Source: Bdellovibrionia bacterium
Lineage (GTDB): Bacteria > Bdellovibrionota > Bdellovibrionia > Bdellovibrionales > UBA1609
Direction of reading: 5' to 3'
NCBI GenBank assembly: GCA_030432925.1
Contig: JAUILT010000020.1
Span: forward strand, 1-39,261
DNA: 39,261 nt
Shown here: positions 8,176 to 16,711 of the stretch, in pieces
Position numbering within the stretch: the first letter of the stretch is position 1
Layout: each line of letters starts with the position of its first letter
Translations under genes and position numbers: made by a program
The notes under the pieces: model-generated
Databases searched by the model: none
What the model saw: only the letters and a program-made list of their open reading frames with translations
What the model was told of the DNA's origin: nothing

Positions 8176-8949
8176 TTAAGGGGCTGCGGAGTCCAAGGCT
8201 TTATTACAGTCCCTGAAATCTCGCCCAGCCTGAAGACAGATGGCAAACCCTAAATTCTCAGAACCCAAAGAGTGATCGCATTTCGCACGGCCGTAACCTT
8301 GGGCGATGCAAATGCTATAGCCAATGCTGTCTGCGGAGTGGCTGAGAGTGTCGTCACAGTCATTTTTTTCTTTTCCAGCAGCCATACAAATGCCGTATCC
8401 CAAATGATTTTTTGAATAGGCCAGGACATCGTCGCAATCTCTTAAAGTTCTTCCGGCAGCCATACAAAAGCCAAACCCCACTTGCTGGCTAGATCTGTCG
8501 AGTGCCTGCTTACATTCGCGCAGATCGTTTCCAGAGGAAAGGCAAAGGGCATACCCCATTTGTCCACTAGTTGCAGATAGAATGGGGTCACAGTCTTTTT
8601 CAGTGCGCCCTGATGCTAGGCAAATTCCATAGGCCATGTGACTGGCTTCACCCTTTAACTTTTGGCACAGTCGGTCTTCGTGGCCAGCCTCAAGACAAAG
8701 AGCATATCCAAGTAAAGGAGAGGGTGCCGGGCTCACCAGAAATAACATGTCTGCATAGGTGACAATTTTTCCGCTTTTTAAGTTCTCTACAAAACGAAGA
8801 GTGGCCTGCCCTGTCGGCTCACGGGTTTTTGTCGTTGAGTCTATCAGGCCAAAAGGGTTTTTGTTGTTATCGTCTTTTGGGTGACAGGCCGTGAGACCTA
8901 GGCTTAGACCCAGGAGGGCTTGTAAGAATAGGTGTGTTGCTTTTGGCAT
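8176..8949 (-). CDS. Lipoprotein with seven ~26-residue Cys-pair repeats
   Basis: 257 residues from ATG 8949, preceded by GAGGAGAAGAG. The track start five codons upstream lies inside that ribosome binding site. A lipobox (LTAC, Cys22) follows a lipoprotein signal peptide. From about residue 80 to the end there are seven tandem repeats of about 26 residues with the pattern G-Y/F-x-x-C-x-x-x-G-x(5)-C, for example 'MAYGICLASGRTEKDCDPIL' and 'LGYGICMAAGKEKNDCDDTL'. Each repeat has two cysteines, often followed by Asp, so each could form one disulfide. It probably sits on the periplasmic or outer face of a membrane as an elongated helical-repeat rod. The resemblance to Sel1/TPR-like solenoids is only in size. 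No known family is recognised. Confidence 0.8.
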   Translation of the reverse strand: MPKATHLFLQALLGLSLGLTACHPKDDNNKNPFGLIDSTTKTREPTGQATLRFVENLKSGKIVTYADMLFLVSPAPSPLLGYALCLEAGHEDRLCQKLKGEASHMAYGICLASGRTEKDCDPILSATSGQMGYALCLSSGNDLRECKQALDRSSQQVGFGFCMAAGRTLRDCDDVLAYSKNHLGYGICMAAGKEKNDCDDTLSHSADSIGYSICIAQGYGRAKCDHSLGSENLGFAICLQAGRDFRDCNKALDSAAP

Positions 8950-9031
8950 ATCTCTTCTCCTCATAAAGTAAAGAAAAAGCAGATATCGTGCCCTTGAAGG
9001 CCAACAGGTTGGATCTTAGGAGGCCTATCAG

Positions 9032-9043
9032 GCTTTATAAAGC
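9032..9043. repeat. 12-bp perfect palindrome GCTTTATAAAGC
   Basis: A perfect palindrome 82 bases upstream of the repeat lipoprotein start (minus strand). It contains TATAAA and could be a -10 element or an operator, but no -35 is correctly spaced. Functional status is unknown. Confidence 0.3.
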
Positions 9044-9096
9044 TAAAGTGACAATTTATGGAAACAGCCTGTTGAGAACTAAAGCACTTTTTGCGA

Positions 9097-10032
9097 CTAA
9101 AGATTCTCTAGAGCCCAGGGTATTTTTTCATTAGGGGAGAGGTTCAGAGGAGCGTCGGAAATAATTTTTTTTAAGAGAGGCTTCAGCCCACGGTTATTTG
9201 CCAGTTGGATGGAAAGGCCTGGCCGGGCATTCATCTCTAAAAGCAAAGGTCCCCTTGATTTATCAATGACAATGTCTACACCCAGATAACCGATACGGGC
9301 GAGCAGTGACGCCTTAGCCGATAGGCTCAGAACTGTGGACCAGTTTTCAATCTGAAAGCCTTTTAGTTTGAGGCGAGTGTCTGGATGATTTGTGACCTCT
9401 CTGTCAAATTGTATAGAGTGAAATATTAAGCCAGTTTTCAGATCGAGGCCACAACCAACAGCACCGAGATGAAGGTTACCCTTTCCTCCTGAAACATTTG
9501 TTGGAATTCGTAGCATGGCCATAATGGGAAAACCTTGAAAAACAATAATGCGAATGTCTGGCACTCCCAGTGGGGAAATACTGCTGATATTAGGGCTGTT
9601 AATAATAAGTTCCTGAATAATGGCTTCGTCAGCTTGATTATCTAAGGAGTATAATCCACTTAAAATTCCAGAGATATAATGTCGAAACCTGTACTCAGTC
9701 ATATCCTCTTTAGAGGTAATGAAGAGGGGGGAGCCCCCATGTTCAACAACGGCTTTGACAATGAGAATTCCCCCTCCCTGAGAACCACGTCCAGGCTTAA
9801 CGACAAATCCATTTTTGAACTCTCTGAGTTGGGTTATGGCGCCTCGGACTTCTCCGTGGAAACGGATATGTAGTAATGTATTGGGGGTGGGAATATTATT
9901 GGCCAGTGCCAACTGAGAGGTTTTCACCTTGTTGTCGACAAGTGGAAAATCACGACGGTGGTTGTGGGGTAGAATCAGATTTCTGATTCTAAAATTATTG
10001 CCCAGGATATCATTGATCGTAGAAAATTTCAT
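9097..10032 (-). CDS. ATP-grasp alpha-L-glutamate ligase-like protein
   Basis: 311 residues, RimK-related ATP-grasp ligase. The glycine-rich ATP loop is 'FVVKPGRGSQGGGILIV'. The adenine/Mg region ends in 'GVDIVIDKSRGPLLLEMNARPGLSIQLAN', with the E-x-N metal ligands of ATP-grasp enzymes. The family couples a carboxylate to an amine using ATP, often glutamate as donor, and the acceptor here is unknown. It is the last gene of a three-gene operon, starting 1 base after the stop of the transglutaminase/7TM gene. That trio is conserved in many proteobacteria, which supports the family call over D-Ala-D-Ala ligase or glutathione synthase. Confidence 0.8.
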   Translation of the reverse strand: MKFSTINDILGNNFRIRNLILPHNHRRDFPLVDNKVKTSQLALANNIPTPNTLLHIRFHGEVRGAITQLREFKNGFVVKPGRGSQGGGILIVKAVVEHGGSPLFITSKEDMTEYRFRHYISGILSGLYSLDNQADEAIIQELIINSPNISSISPLGVPDIRIIVFQGFPIMAMLRIPTNVSGGKGNLHLGAVGCGLDLKTGLIFHSIQFDREVTNHPDTRLKLKGFQIENWSTVLSLSAKASLLARIGYLGVDIVIDKSRGPLLLEMNARPGLSIQLANNRGLKPLLKKIISDAPLNLSPNEKIPWALENL

Positions 10033-10033
10033 A

Positions 10034-11623
10034 TTACCTATTGATATAAAGATCTTTGAAGCGAAAGAATTCTGTCAACCTGAAGCCAGAGTAGGTGCCG
10101 ATAAAGATATTGAGACCAATAGTTATCATTAGAAGTTCAGGATGATTAAAAACAGCCAGGCCCAGTGCTTCAATGGAAAATATCAAAAAACTGCAGATCG
10201 CCACAGTGACGGTTCCTAAAAAAGCTTTCGTTGTGTTTTTAATACCTTCCTCCTGTAGTTTGATGACAAATCTTTCTGTGAAAATTGTGATGATAACAAT
10301 TGGGAAGGCACTAATGACCGAGGCAGCCATTTCTACGAGGCCTAGCTGTTCTGAAATCAGCGCCACCACAATATAAATGATGACGACAAAAGTCAGTACT
10401 ATTGAAAGTCTCGGAACGGCCAGCAAGTAGAGGCGGTTCAAAGAGTAGTGAAGAGCAACTCCAAATAAACCCACAATTGTGGCCAGGATGAACCCAACAA
10501 GTAGGGAGGTTTCCAAAAAGAAAAGGCTCAAAAGAATAGGGGTAAAGACTCCAAAGGTAGTGATGCCCACAATATTCCGGAAAAAACAAAGGACAAGAGT
10601 GCCAATAGGTATCAGGAGGAGTGTGTAAAACACTTTTTGCAAAGGGAGTGGAAGTGTATAAAGGGAGATCACCGGCAAGACGTTGTTTTGGTTGACGATG
10701 TTTTCCACAGCTTCTCTGGAATCATAAAAGACCGTTTGATTGGGACGAACTGTGATTTTATAAACATCTCTGGAGGCCAGAAGGGTCAGGTTTTGATCAA
10801 TGTCTCGTTGTATGAGGAGAAAGTTATCGGGAGGACTATCCAAATCTTTAAATTCGGAGGAAAAAAGTTTCCAGGAGCCATTGATATAAACTTCATTGAG
10901 AAAGGCTCTAATGTGACGGACGTCTTTTTTATTGGATGTGTCAGTAATAAATGTGCCAAACGAAATCCGAGATGGAATCTTATTGAGGCGCAAAAGTGCT
11001 GTAAAAAGTCGGGCCTGGTCCAGAGAGTTTCCACTGAAAAGCCTGACAACATCTGAAAAGTTGGAGTCTCCCGGGGTGAGGACGAATTCATCAGTAATGA
11101 AGTAGCTAATTTTATTGATCTTATCTTTGATGCTCTCTCTTGGGCTCACTAGAGACTCGTTGAGCTTACTTAGGTCTTCAAACCCCTGTTCATCAACCCA
11201 TGAAATATCCAAGTAGGCCTTTCGTTCGCTTTTAGACAATTTATCTTTCTGTGTTTTCCTGGCATCTGTCCGTGTGATTATTGCTGCAGCTTTGATATCT
11301 CCGTTAATAATGACATTTTCTTTGGATATAGCTAAGTACTTGTCCTTTTTTCGGTAGACGGATGTCAGTTCTGGGTTTGGAGATATTTTATATGATTTCA
11401 CTGTCTGATAATCAGCACTCGGTGGAACTGGCAGGAACAGCTCATCTTGTAAGCTATTTTTCAATCGTTTCACTGCAGATTTTTTGATCTGAACTTCATA
11501 ATTCCATGTATCTGTAGATTTGAGAGGGAGAAATGGCATGTCTAAAACAAAAACTTTGTAGGTCACTATAACTATTGGTGTGATCACAAAAAATACACCC
11601 AAGTAGAGGGCTCGCATATTCAC
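10034..11623 (-). CDS. Inactive transglutaminase fused to seven transmembrane helices
   Basis: 529 residues. An N-terminal TM helix (about 5-25) leads to a periplasmic transglutaminase-like domain (about 30-330) with the family signature 'ARLFTALLRLNKIPSRISFGTF'. The position expected for the nucleophile Cys is in 'NSLDQARLF' with no Cys, so the domain is probably non-catalytic and may bind a substrate. Residues about 335-520 hold about seven hydrophobic helices. This architecture is known as a uniform family encoded beside a RimK-like ligase and a retropepsin-like protease, exactly as here. It overlaps the protease gene by 4 bases (ATGA), indicating translational coupling. Confidence 0.8.
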   Translation of the reverse strand: MNMRALYLGVFFVITPIVIVTYKVFVLDMPFLPLKSTDTWNYEVQIKKSAVKRLKNSLQDELFLPVPPSADYQTVKSYKISPNPELTSVYRKKDKYLAISKENVIINGDIKAAAIITRTDARKTQKDKLSKSERKAYLDISWVDEQGFEDLSKLNESLVSPRESIKDKINKISYFITDEFVLTPGDSNFSDVVRLFSGNSLDQARLFTALLRLNKIPSRISFGTFITDTSNKKDVRHIRAFLNEVYINGSWKLFSSEFKDLDSPPDNFLLIQRDIDQNLTLLASRDVYKITVRPNQTVFYDSREAVENIVNQNNVLPVISLYTLPLPLQKVFYTLLLIPIGTLVLCFFRNIVGITTFGVFTPILLSLFFLETSLLVGFILATIVGLFGVALHYSLNRLYLLAVPRLSIVLTFVVIIYIVVALISEQLGLVEMAASVISAFPIVIITIFTERFVIKLQEEGIKNTTKAFLGTVTVAICSFLIFSIEALGLAVFNHPELLMITIGLNIFIGTYSGFRLTEFFRFKDLYINR

Positions 11624-12288
11624 TGTTTACCTCCTAATACTCTGGACTGGGAGACATCCACAATATAGTCACCAATCAGAAGGTTGCGACCTACAAGAAA
11701 CTTATGCCGAAGGTTTGATCTGTCATTCAGGTTGACATTGGTTTCAATGGATCGGTCACCAAATAAGACATTCAACCGGATCACATAGCGGTTTCCGGAG
11801 ATGCCGCTGGTGCCTTTGACCTTTGATTTTTTTATAACTTTTTTTAGAAGCGTGTGTTTGTTTCCAGAGAAGTCTTTTGTGGTGAATTCCACATAAGATT
11901 CACCTTGTATCTGCTTTTCTTTGATATTTTCAGCGTGCATGGAGTTGGTTTGAGCCCCAGTGTCCACTCTTGCCTTGAACCTAACTTTTGGATTGTCGAG
12001 TTCAATCCACTCCACTCTGCCAACAATCAATTTTTCAAACTTTTTTCCTTTGAGTTGGATGTTCTTTTTTCGAACTTTTCGGGAAAGCAGCGAGAGCTCT
12101 CGAATTTCAGGCAGAATTTCACTTCGAAACCTTAAATAAATACGGTTGCTGATTTCATTGTAAAAACTCTCTGAAAACTCTCTTTCGGCCGGGGGAGTGT
12201 CGTTGGACGGCTTCTCGTTGGCGACGGAGGTGTTGAAAACCAGTATTGTGCTAATCAGGATACAGAGGAGGGGGGTGGTGAGTGTCAT
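11620..12288 (-). CDS. Retropepsin-like aspartic protease (ATP-dependent zinc protease/RimB family)
   Basis: 222 residues with a signal peptide (MTLTTPLLCILISTILVFNTSVA). The catalytic domain (about 75-215) has 'KLIVGRVEWIEL', then 'FKARVDTGAQTNSMHAENI', with the DTGA motif of retropepsin-type aspartic proteases, and 'HKFLVGRNLLIGDYIVDV' near the end. The family was long named ATP-dependent zinc protease, but the active-site motif is aspartic. It is first in the operon with the transglutaminase/7TM protein and the ATP-grasp ligase. The export signal places it on the same (periplasmic) side as the inactive transglutaminase domain, so it may process a substrate presented there. The substrate is unknown. 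Confidence 0.8.
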   Translation of the reverse strand: MTLTTPLLCILISTILVFNTSVANEKPSNDTPPAEREFSESFYNEISNRIYLRFRSEILPEIRELSLLSRKVRKKNIQLKGKKFEKLIVGRVEWIELDNPKVRFKARVDTGAQTNSMHAENIKEKQIQGESYVEFTTKDFSGNKHTLLKKVIKKSKVKGTSGISGNRYVIRLNVLFGDRSIETNVNLNDRSNLRHKFLVGRNLLIGDYIVDVSQSRVLGGKQ

Positions 12289-12672
12289 AAGTTCTCTATT
12301 TTTGTCAGATTATAGAAATATTCAAGAGTTATACCGATCTACTTTGAACTTTCCGAAAAATTTAAACTGGATCGATATGTGCCTCTGAGCTCTAGGGGTG
12401 CACAAACTATTAGCATTGAAACATAAGGTTGAGTTCACCCTTTTAAAGTCCGGGCCTTTGTTTTGGAAGGTATAAGAATAGCTTTTTGCATTATAACTCA
12501 GAGCGAATAAAAAAGTGGATTGTATTCCTTCAAACCCCCCTAACTTTGGTCTTGAATAAATTCTAACCTGCTTTTGAAAATAAACAGACTTTCTTTGTCC
12601 CTGAATTTGACAGCTCTCAAAATTAAAAGAGACGATTGTTTATCAAAAAACGGACTTTTTTTGGGGGGAAAA
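12289..12672. other. 384-base divergent intergenic region
   Basis: Lies between the retropepsin operon (-) and the S8 protease gene (+). Apart from the minus-strand TATAAT it holds an isolated TTGACA at 12607 with no matching -10 and TATAAC at 12492 with no matching -35. I see no RNA gene or small ORF with a ribosome binding site. Confidence 0.4.
12309..12337 (-). promoter_or_regulatory. Candidate promoter for the retropepsin operon
   Basis: On the minus strand a perfect TATAAT lies at 12309-12314, 17 bases from a weak -35 (TCGGTA, 12332-12337). Transcription would begin near 12302, giving a leader of about 14 bases before the ATG at 12288. Confidence 0.35.
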
Positions 12673-14748
12673 ATGGATTTTAAAAAAGTGCTCCTTGTTA
12701 TGGGGGCTATGCTTTTCGCAGCTCAATCCAATGCAAAAAAAATAGAGACAGTCGAATATGTACCAAATGAGCTTATTGTTAAGTTCAAGGAAGGTTCATT
12801 TCAGACAATGAGTGTTCTGAGTAGTATGCAGGCGCAGCCAGTAAAAACATTCCGAGCGAGTGGTGCCATGTTGGTGAGGTTGCCTAAAGTAATGGATGCC
12901 AAACAAGTGCTGCAGACAATGGTCATGAGTTCTGAAATTGAATATGTGGAACTCAATCAGGTGTATCATTTGAATGCAATTCCCAACGATCCTGATTTCG
13001 ATCAGCTTTACGGGCTGAACAATGAGGGAAAAACGGGGGGATCCGATGATGCCGATATTGATGCTCCAGAAGCCTGGGAAGTGACAAAGGGCTCTCGTGA
13101 TATTTTGGTGGGAGTGATCGATACAGGTGTTGATTACACTCACCCTGATCTTGTTGATAATATATGGACAAATCCTGGTGAAACAGGTGTGGATGCTGAT
13201 GGCAACGACAAAAGTACTAACGGAATTGACGATGATGGTAATGGCTATGTCGATGACTTTCGTGGTTGGGACTTTTTTAATAACGACAATGACCCCATGG
13301 ATGGTCATAGCCATGGAACACATGTTTCTGGAACCATTGGTGCTGTTGGAAACAATGGCATTGGGGTGGCCGGTGTGAATTGGGAGGTATCCATTGTTGG
13401 TCTAAAGATTTTTAGCGATTCAGGAAGAACCACTGCTGATGCCATTGTGAGCGCCATTGAGTATGGGACGACACTCGGAATTAACCTGTCCAATAACAGT
13501 TGGGGCGGTGGTGGATTTAGTCAGGCCATCAAAGCTGCCATTTCTGAGGCGAATGATGCCGGCATCTTTTTTATTGCAGCTGCTGGTAACTCTAGAAACA
13601 ACAATGATGCTCGAGCCTATTATCCTGCCAACTACGAGCTAGATAACATTATTACTGTGGCAGCTACAGATCACAATGATCGATTGGCAAATTTTTCTAG
13701 TTATGGCTCTAAAACTGTGGAAGTTGCAGCCCCTGGTGTGAATATTTACTCCACAATTCCTGGCGGCAGATATGGGAGTATGAGTGGAACATCCATGGCT
13801 ACCCCTCACGTAACGGGTTTGGTAGCCTTGGTGATGTCTAAGTACCCTGATGTGGGCATGACGGCCATTCGTGATCGTATAGTGAATACGGGAGACAGAG
13901 TTCCTGCTCTTTCCAATAAAGTTATTTCTGGTGCAAGAATCAATGCACTGAACTCACTGGAGGATGATACAACTCCTCCAAATGCTCCTTTAAACCTGGC
14001 TATTGATAGCTCTGGAATTCGTTCAGTGGGTCTTTCTTGGGATATTGCTGGAGACGATGGCAACGCCGGGCGTGCTGCCAGTTATCAGGTGCGTGTATCC
14101 AACCGACCCATGACCGATGAGAGCTTTGGTGAAGCCACTGTTGTTTCCATGAATATGGAGCAGAAATCTGAGAATAGAATGGCTGGAGTGATTTCTGGAC
14201 TGCCTTTGAATTATCAGGGATATGTAGCTGTTAGAGCTGTTGATAATATTGGTAATATTGGGCCTGTTTCAGAATCTTTACCCATTCGAACACAAGACGT
14301 TCAAATTCTGTTTGAAAATATGGGTGATAACCTGGATGGCTTTACCGCTGACGAGCCTTGGGGTGTGATGCAGATGGGTGAAAACTCTGTGCTGACAGAC
14401 TCTCCCGATGGTCGTTACTCTAATGGTGCAGACACATCTCTGACCTCAGGTGCTTTCAATAATGTGGGAGGTCACTTTGCAATCGCTTTTGATCACTCCC
14501 ATGAGTTGGAGAATGGCTATGACTATGGGAATCTTGAGATTTCTTTGGATGGCGGTGAGTGGAAACCAATGAAACGCTACACCAATAACCAAGATATGGT
14601 TTCTGTCTTCTATGATTTGACGGATCATGTCTCTGGGTCTCAGTCCTTTCAAGTCCGTTTCCGACTGACGTCTGATAATTCTTCTCAAAGAGAGGGTTGG
14701 GTGATTGATAATATTTCTATTCTTCACTCTTCAGAGTCTTTTAGGTAA
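12673..14748 (+). CDS. Secreted subtilisin-like S8 serine protease
   Basis: 691 residues from ATG 12673 after GGGGGG. The track start 33 codons earlier precedes the signal peptide (MDFKKVLLVMGAMLFAAQSNA). Order of domains: inhibitor-I9 propeptide (about 25-100, 'PNELIVKFKEG ... EIEYVELNQVY'), then an S8 catalytic domain (about 125-430) with Asp150 in 'VIDTGVDYTHPDL', His214 in 'HSHGTHVSGTIG', oxyanion Asn306 in 'AAGNS' and Ser374 in 'GTSMATPHV'. An insertion rich in Asp/Asn (about 170-200, 'DADGNDKSTNGIDDDGNGYVDD') looks calcium-binding. A fibronectin III-like segment (about 435-540) and a C-terminal beta-jellyroll of the kind seen in secreted metalloproteases (about 555-690) follow. It is likely an extracellular degradative enzyme. 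A terminator follows. Confidence 0.92.
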   Translation: MDFKKVLLVMGAMLFAAQSNAKKIETVEYVPNELIVKFKEGSFQTMSVLSSMQAQPVKTFRASGAMLVRLPKVMDAKQVLQTMVMSSEIEYVELNQVYHLNAIPNDPDFDQLYGLNNEGKTGGSDDADIDAPEAWEVTKGSRDILVGVIDTGVDYTHPDLVDNIWTNPGETGVDADGNDKSTNGIDDDGNGYVDDFRGWDFFNNDNDPMDGHSHGTHVSGTIGAVGNNGIGVAGVNWEVSIVGLKIFSDSGRTTADAIVSAIEYGTTLGINLSNNSWGGGGFSQAIKAAISEANDAGIFFIAAAGNSRNNNDARAYYPANYELDNIITVAATDHNDRLANFSSYGSKTVEVAAPGVNIYSTIPGGRYGSMSGTSMATPHVTGLVALVMSKYPDVGMTAIRDRIVNTGDRVPALSNKVISGARINALNSLEDDTTPPNAPLNLAIDSSGIRSVGLSWDIAGDDGNAGRAASYQVRVSNRPMTDESFGEATVVSMNMEQKSENRMAGVISGLPLNYQGYVAVRAVDNIGNIGPVSESLPIRTQDVQILFENMGDNLDGFTADEPWGVMQMGENSVLTDSPDGRYSNGADTSLTSGAFNNVGGHFAIAFDHSHELENGYDYGNLEISLDGGEWKPMKRYTNNQDMVSVFYDLTDHVSGSQSFQVRFRLTSDNSSQREGWVIDNISILHSSESFR

Positions 14749-14779
14749 CTCTGTATAAGTATTTGCTAGAATCAAGAAG

Positions 14780-14807
14780 GGCTGACCACATTGAGTCAGC
14801 CTTTTTT
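14780..14807 (+). terminator. Intrinsic terminator after the S8 protease gene
   Basis: A perfect 7-bp stem GGCTGAC/GTCAGCC with an 8-base loop is followed at once by six Ts. It lies 31 bases after the protease stop and before the ribosome binding site of the UbiB-like gene, so the two are separate units. Confidence 0.85.
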
Positions 14808-14843
14808 ATAGGTATAGATCATTGGTCTTTGAGGAGGCACACA

Positions 14844-16187
14844 GTGAAAAAATCTGTATTGGGGCGCTCTGCAAAGCTTTTGGGTATGGCCTCTCGTTTG
14901 GCGACCAGCGAATTGGGGCACAATATAAGAAGGTCCATTAAAAGTAAGGTGGAGGACATTGCTCCTGATTTGCTAGCAACCCGTTTGAGGCAGGCTCAGG
15001 TTTTGACAGAAAACCTCTCTCAGCTTAAGGGAGCCGCTATGAAGGCAGGGCAGCTTTTAAGTATTGACTCCAGTGATATTCTTCCAGAGCAAGTCACGGA
15101 AGTTCTCTCTCAGCTGCAAAATTCTGCGGAGCCCATCGACTTTTCGATGATCGACAATCTTCTCAAAACAGAGCTTCCTACTGAAAGCTATTGGAGCCTC
15201 CAGGACTTGGATACTCAAGCTTATGCAGCTGCGTCCATTGGGCAGGTTCACAGGGCTCACTTTAAAGGGCAAGATATTGTTTTGAAAGTTCAGTATCCTG
15301 GTGTTGCAGACGCGATTGATTCAGATTTAAAAATTCTCAAAAAAGTGGCGCAGGCTATGGTGGCCGTGGGAGGACGAAAAATTCCTCTGGACGAAACTTT
15401 TGAGGAGCTTTCGGTGATTCTTCATCAGGAAGCAGACTATCATCGGGAAATGGAAAACATGATTCGATTTTATCAGCTACTTTCAGGGAGTGACAAGTAT
15501 GTGGTTCCAGAGCCCATTCCTGAGCTATGTAGTAAGCACATTCTTGCTATGAGTTATGTTGAAGGGCAAGACCTTAAGGGGTGGATAGCCACTGGGCCCT
15601 CTACTGAAAACAAAGTTCGTGTGGGCAAAATGGTTTTGGACCTTTATTGTCGGGAATTTTTTGATTGGGGAATCGTTCAAACCGACCCCAACTATGGTAA
15701 CTTCATGATTCAGAAAGACCCTCTTCGGTTGGTTCTGCTAGATTTTGGAGCCACGATCACTTACGACAACGAGTTCAGGGCTTCTTATGTAAGGCTTTTA
15801 AAGGAGTTTGCCTCTTATGACCGTAGGCGTATGTTAGAGGCGGCACTGGCATTTGGCTTGTTAGATGAGCGAGAAAGCGATGAAACTCAATCTTTATTTG
15901 TAGAGTTTTTAAAAAGTGCTGTGGAGCCATTTTTGCCCCATTTGCAACCATTTCGCTTTCATGATCCCGGGTATTCGGCAAAGGCTCACAAAATAGGAAG
16001 AGACTTTACGTCCTCATTAAAGTACTCTCCGCCCCCTCGTCAGTTATTATTTCTTCATAGAAAATTGGGCGGAATTTTTAACATGCTTCGTAAAATGCAA
16101 GTGGAACTCGATCTCACCCCTTATTGGCAAAAAATGGTGGGAGAGGAGTTCCTTAAGTCCACTGGTGATCGGCTCACAGGTGAGTGA
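14844..16187 (+). CDS. UbiB/AarF (ABC1/ADCK) family atypical kinase
   Basis: 447 residues from GTG 14844, which follows GAGGAGG by 6 bases. The track start (TTG 14763) would lie inside the terminator. Family signatures: the KxGQ motif in 'LKGAAMKAGQLLSIDS', the Ala-rich loop 'AAASIGQVHRA' replacing the usual Gly loop, the Lys in 'IVLKVQYPGV', the catalytic-loop 'QTDPNYGNFMI', and the metal-binding 'LLDFGA'. UbiB proteins are ATPases needed for ubiquinone biosynthesis or lipid homeostasis. The typical C-terminal pair of TM helices of UbiB proper is not evident, so it is nearer to the soluble AarF/ABC1 group. No ubi gene is nearby. Confidence 0.88.
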   Translation: MKKSVLGRSAKLLGMASRLATSELGHNIRRSIKSKVEDIAPDLLATRLRQAQVLTENLSQLKGAAMKAGQLLSIDSSDILPEQVTEVLSQLQNSAEPIDFSMIDNLLKTELPTESYWSLQDLDTQAYAAASIGQVHRAHFKGQDIVLKVQYPGVADAIDSDLKILKKVAQAMVAVGGRKIPLDETFEELSVILHQEADYHREMENMIRFYQLLSGSDKYVVPEPIPELCSKHILAMSYVEGQDLKGWIATGPSTENKVRVGKMVLDLYCREFFDWGIVQTDPNYGNFMIQKDPLRLVLLDFGATITYDNEFRASYVRLLKEFASYDRRRMLEAALAFGLLDERESDETQSLFVEFLKSAVEPFLPHLQPFRFHDPGYSAKAHKIGRDFTSSLKYSPPPRQLLFLHRKLGGIFNMLRKMQVELDLTPYWQKMVGEEFLKSTGDRLTGE

Positions 16188-16247
16188 AAAGTATTTCTTT
16201 AATAATGTCTTACCCCTAATTTTCTCTCTCAAATCGGATCAGTATAA

Positions 16248-16688
16248 TTATTTGGTGCCCAGCTTCTTGATTTGAAATTTGAGGTCTTTTTTGGATTTGA
16301 TCCAGGGATCTTTTGGGCTGGAGTTTGGGGTGCAATGACTGGGCTGTATTTTGAACGCTGGAACTCTCACAATGTCAAAGCCCTGTCCGGATTCAAACAT
16401 CATCTTGAGTTCGCCACCACTGCAGGGGCTTTTGCAGGTCCAGTGCAGAGGGCGTTTTTCTCCCACCTTGCAATCGCGAATATATTGGCCACTGGTTGTT
16501 TTGTACTCAAGATGTTTTGAAAAGGGAGCTATGATGACTTTAAGTGAGTGAAATTCCTTGGTTCCACCACTATATTGTAGAGTTATCGCAGGAGCTTTAA
16601 TTTTTCCCTTAGATTTTTCTTCTGGAGCTTTGGTGTTTTTACCATGGGCGGTGAGGCCAGCCAAGATCAATACGAAAATCCACGTCAC
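16248..16688 (-). CDS. Secreted Cys-containing protein of unknown function
   Basis: 146 residues from GTG 16688, which follows GGGGGA by 7 bases and starts a signal peptide (TWIFVLILAGLTAHG). The track's TTG start lies in that ribosome binding site. The mature part is Lys-rich, with four Cys in 'DCKVGEKRPLHWTCKSPCSGG' and 'PSHCTPN', suggesting two disulfides in a short beta-rich domain. No family is recognised. It starts 23 bases after the stop of the L,D-transpeptidase gene, so the two are probably one operon acting in the envelope. Confidence 0.65.
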   Translation of the reverse strand: MTWIFVLILAGLTAHGKNTKAPEEKSKGKIKAPAITLQYSGGTKEFHSLKVIIAPFSKHLEYKTTSGQYIRDCKVGEKRPLHWTCKSPCSGGELKMMFESGQGFDIVRVPAFKIQPSHCTPNSSPKDPWIKSKKDLKFQIKKLGTK

Positions 16689-16711
16689 GGATATATCCCC
16701 CAAAAAACCTT

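Noticed and set aside
10637-11056. 139-aa plus-strand ORF
   Set aside because: Antisense shadow of the transglutaminase/7TM gene.
12607-12612. TTGACA as a -35 of the S8 protease gene
   Set aside because: No -10-like hexamer at 16-19 bases downstream.
12796-13323. 175-aa minus-strand ORF
   Set aside because: Antisense shadow of the S8 protease gene, rich in Ile, His and Thr as expected from the reverse of Asp- and Asn-rich coding sequence.
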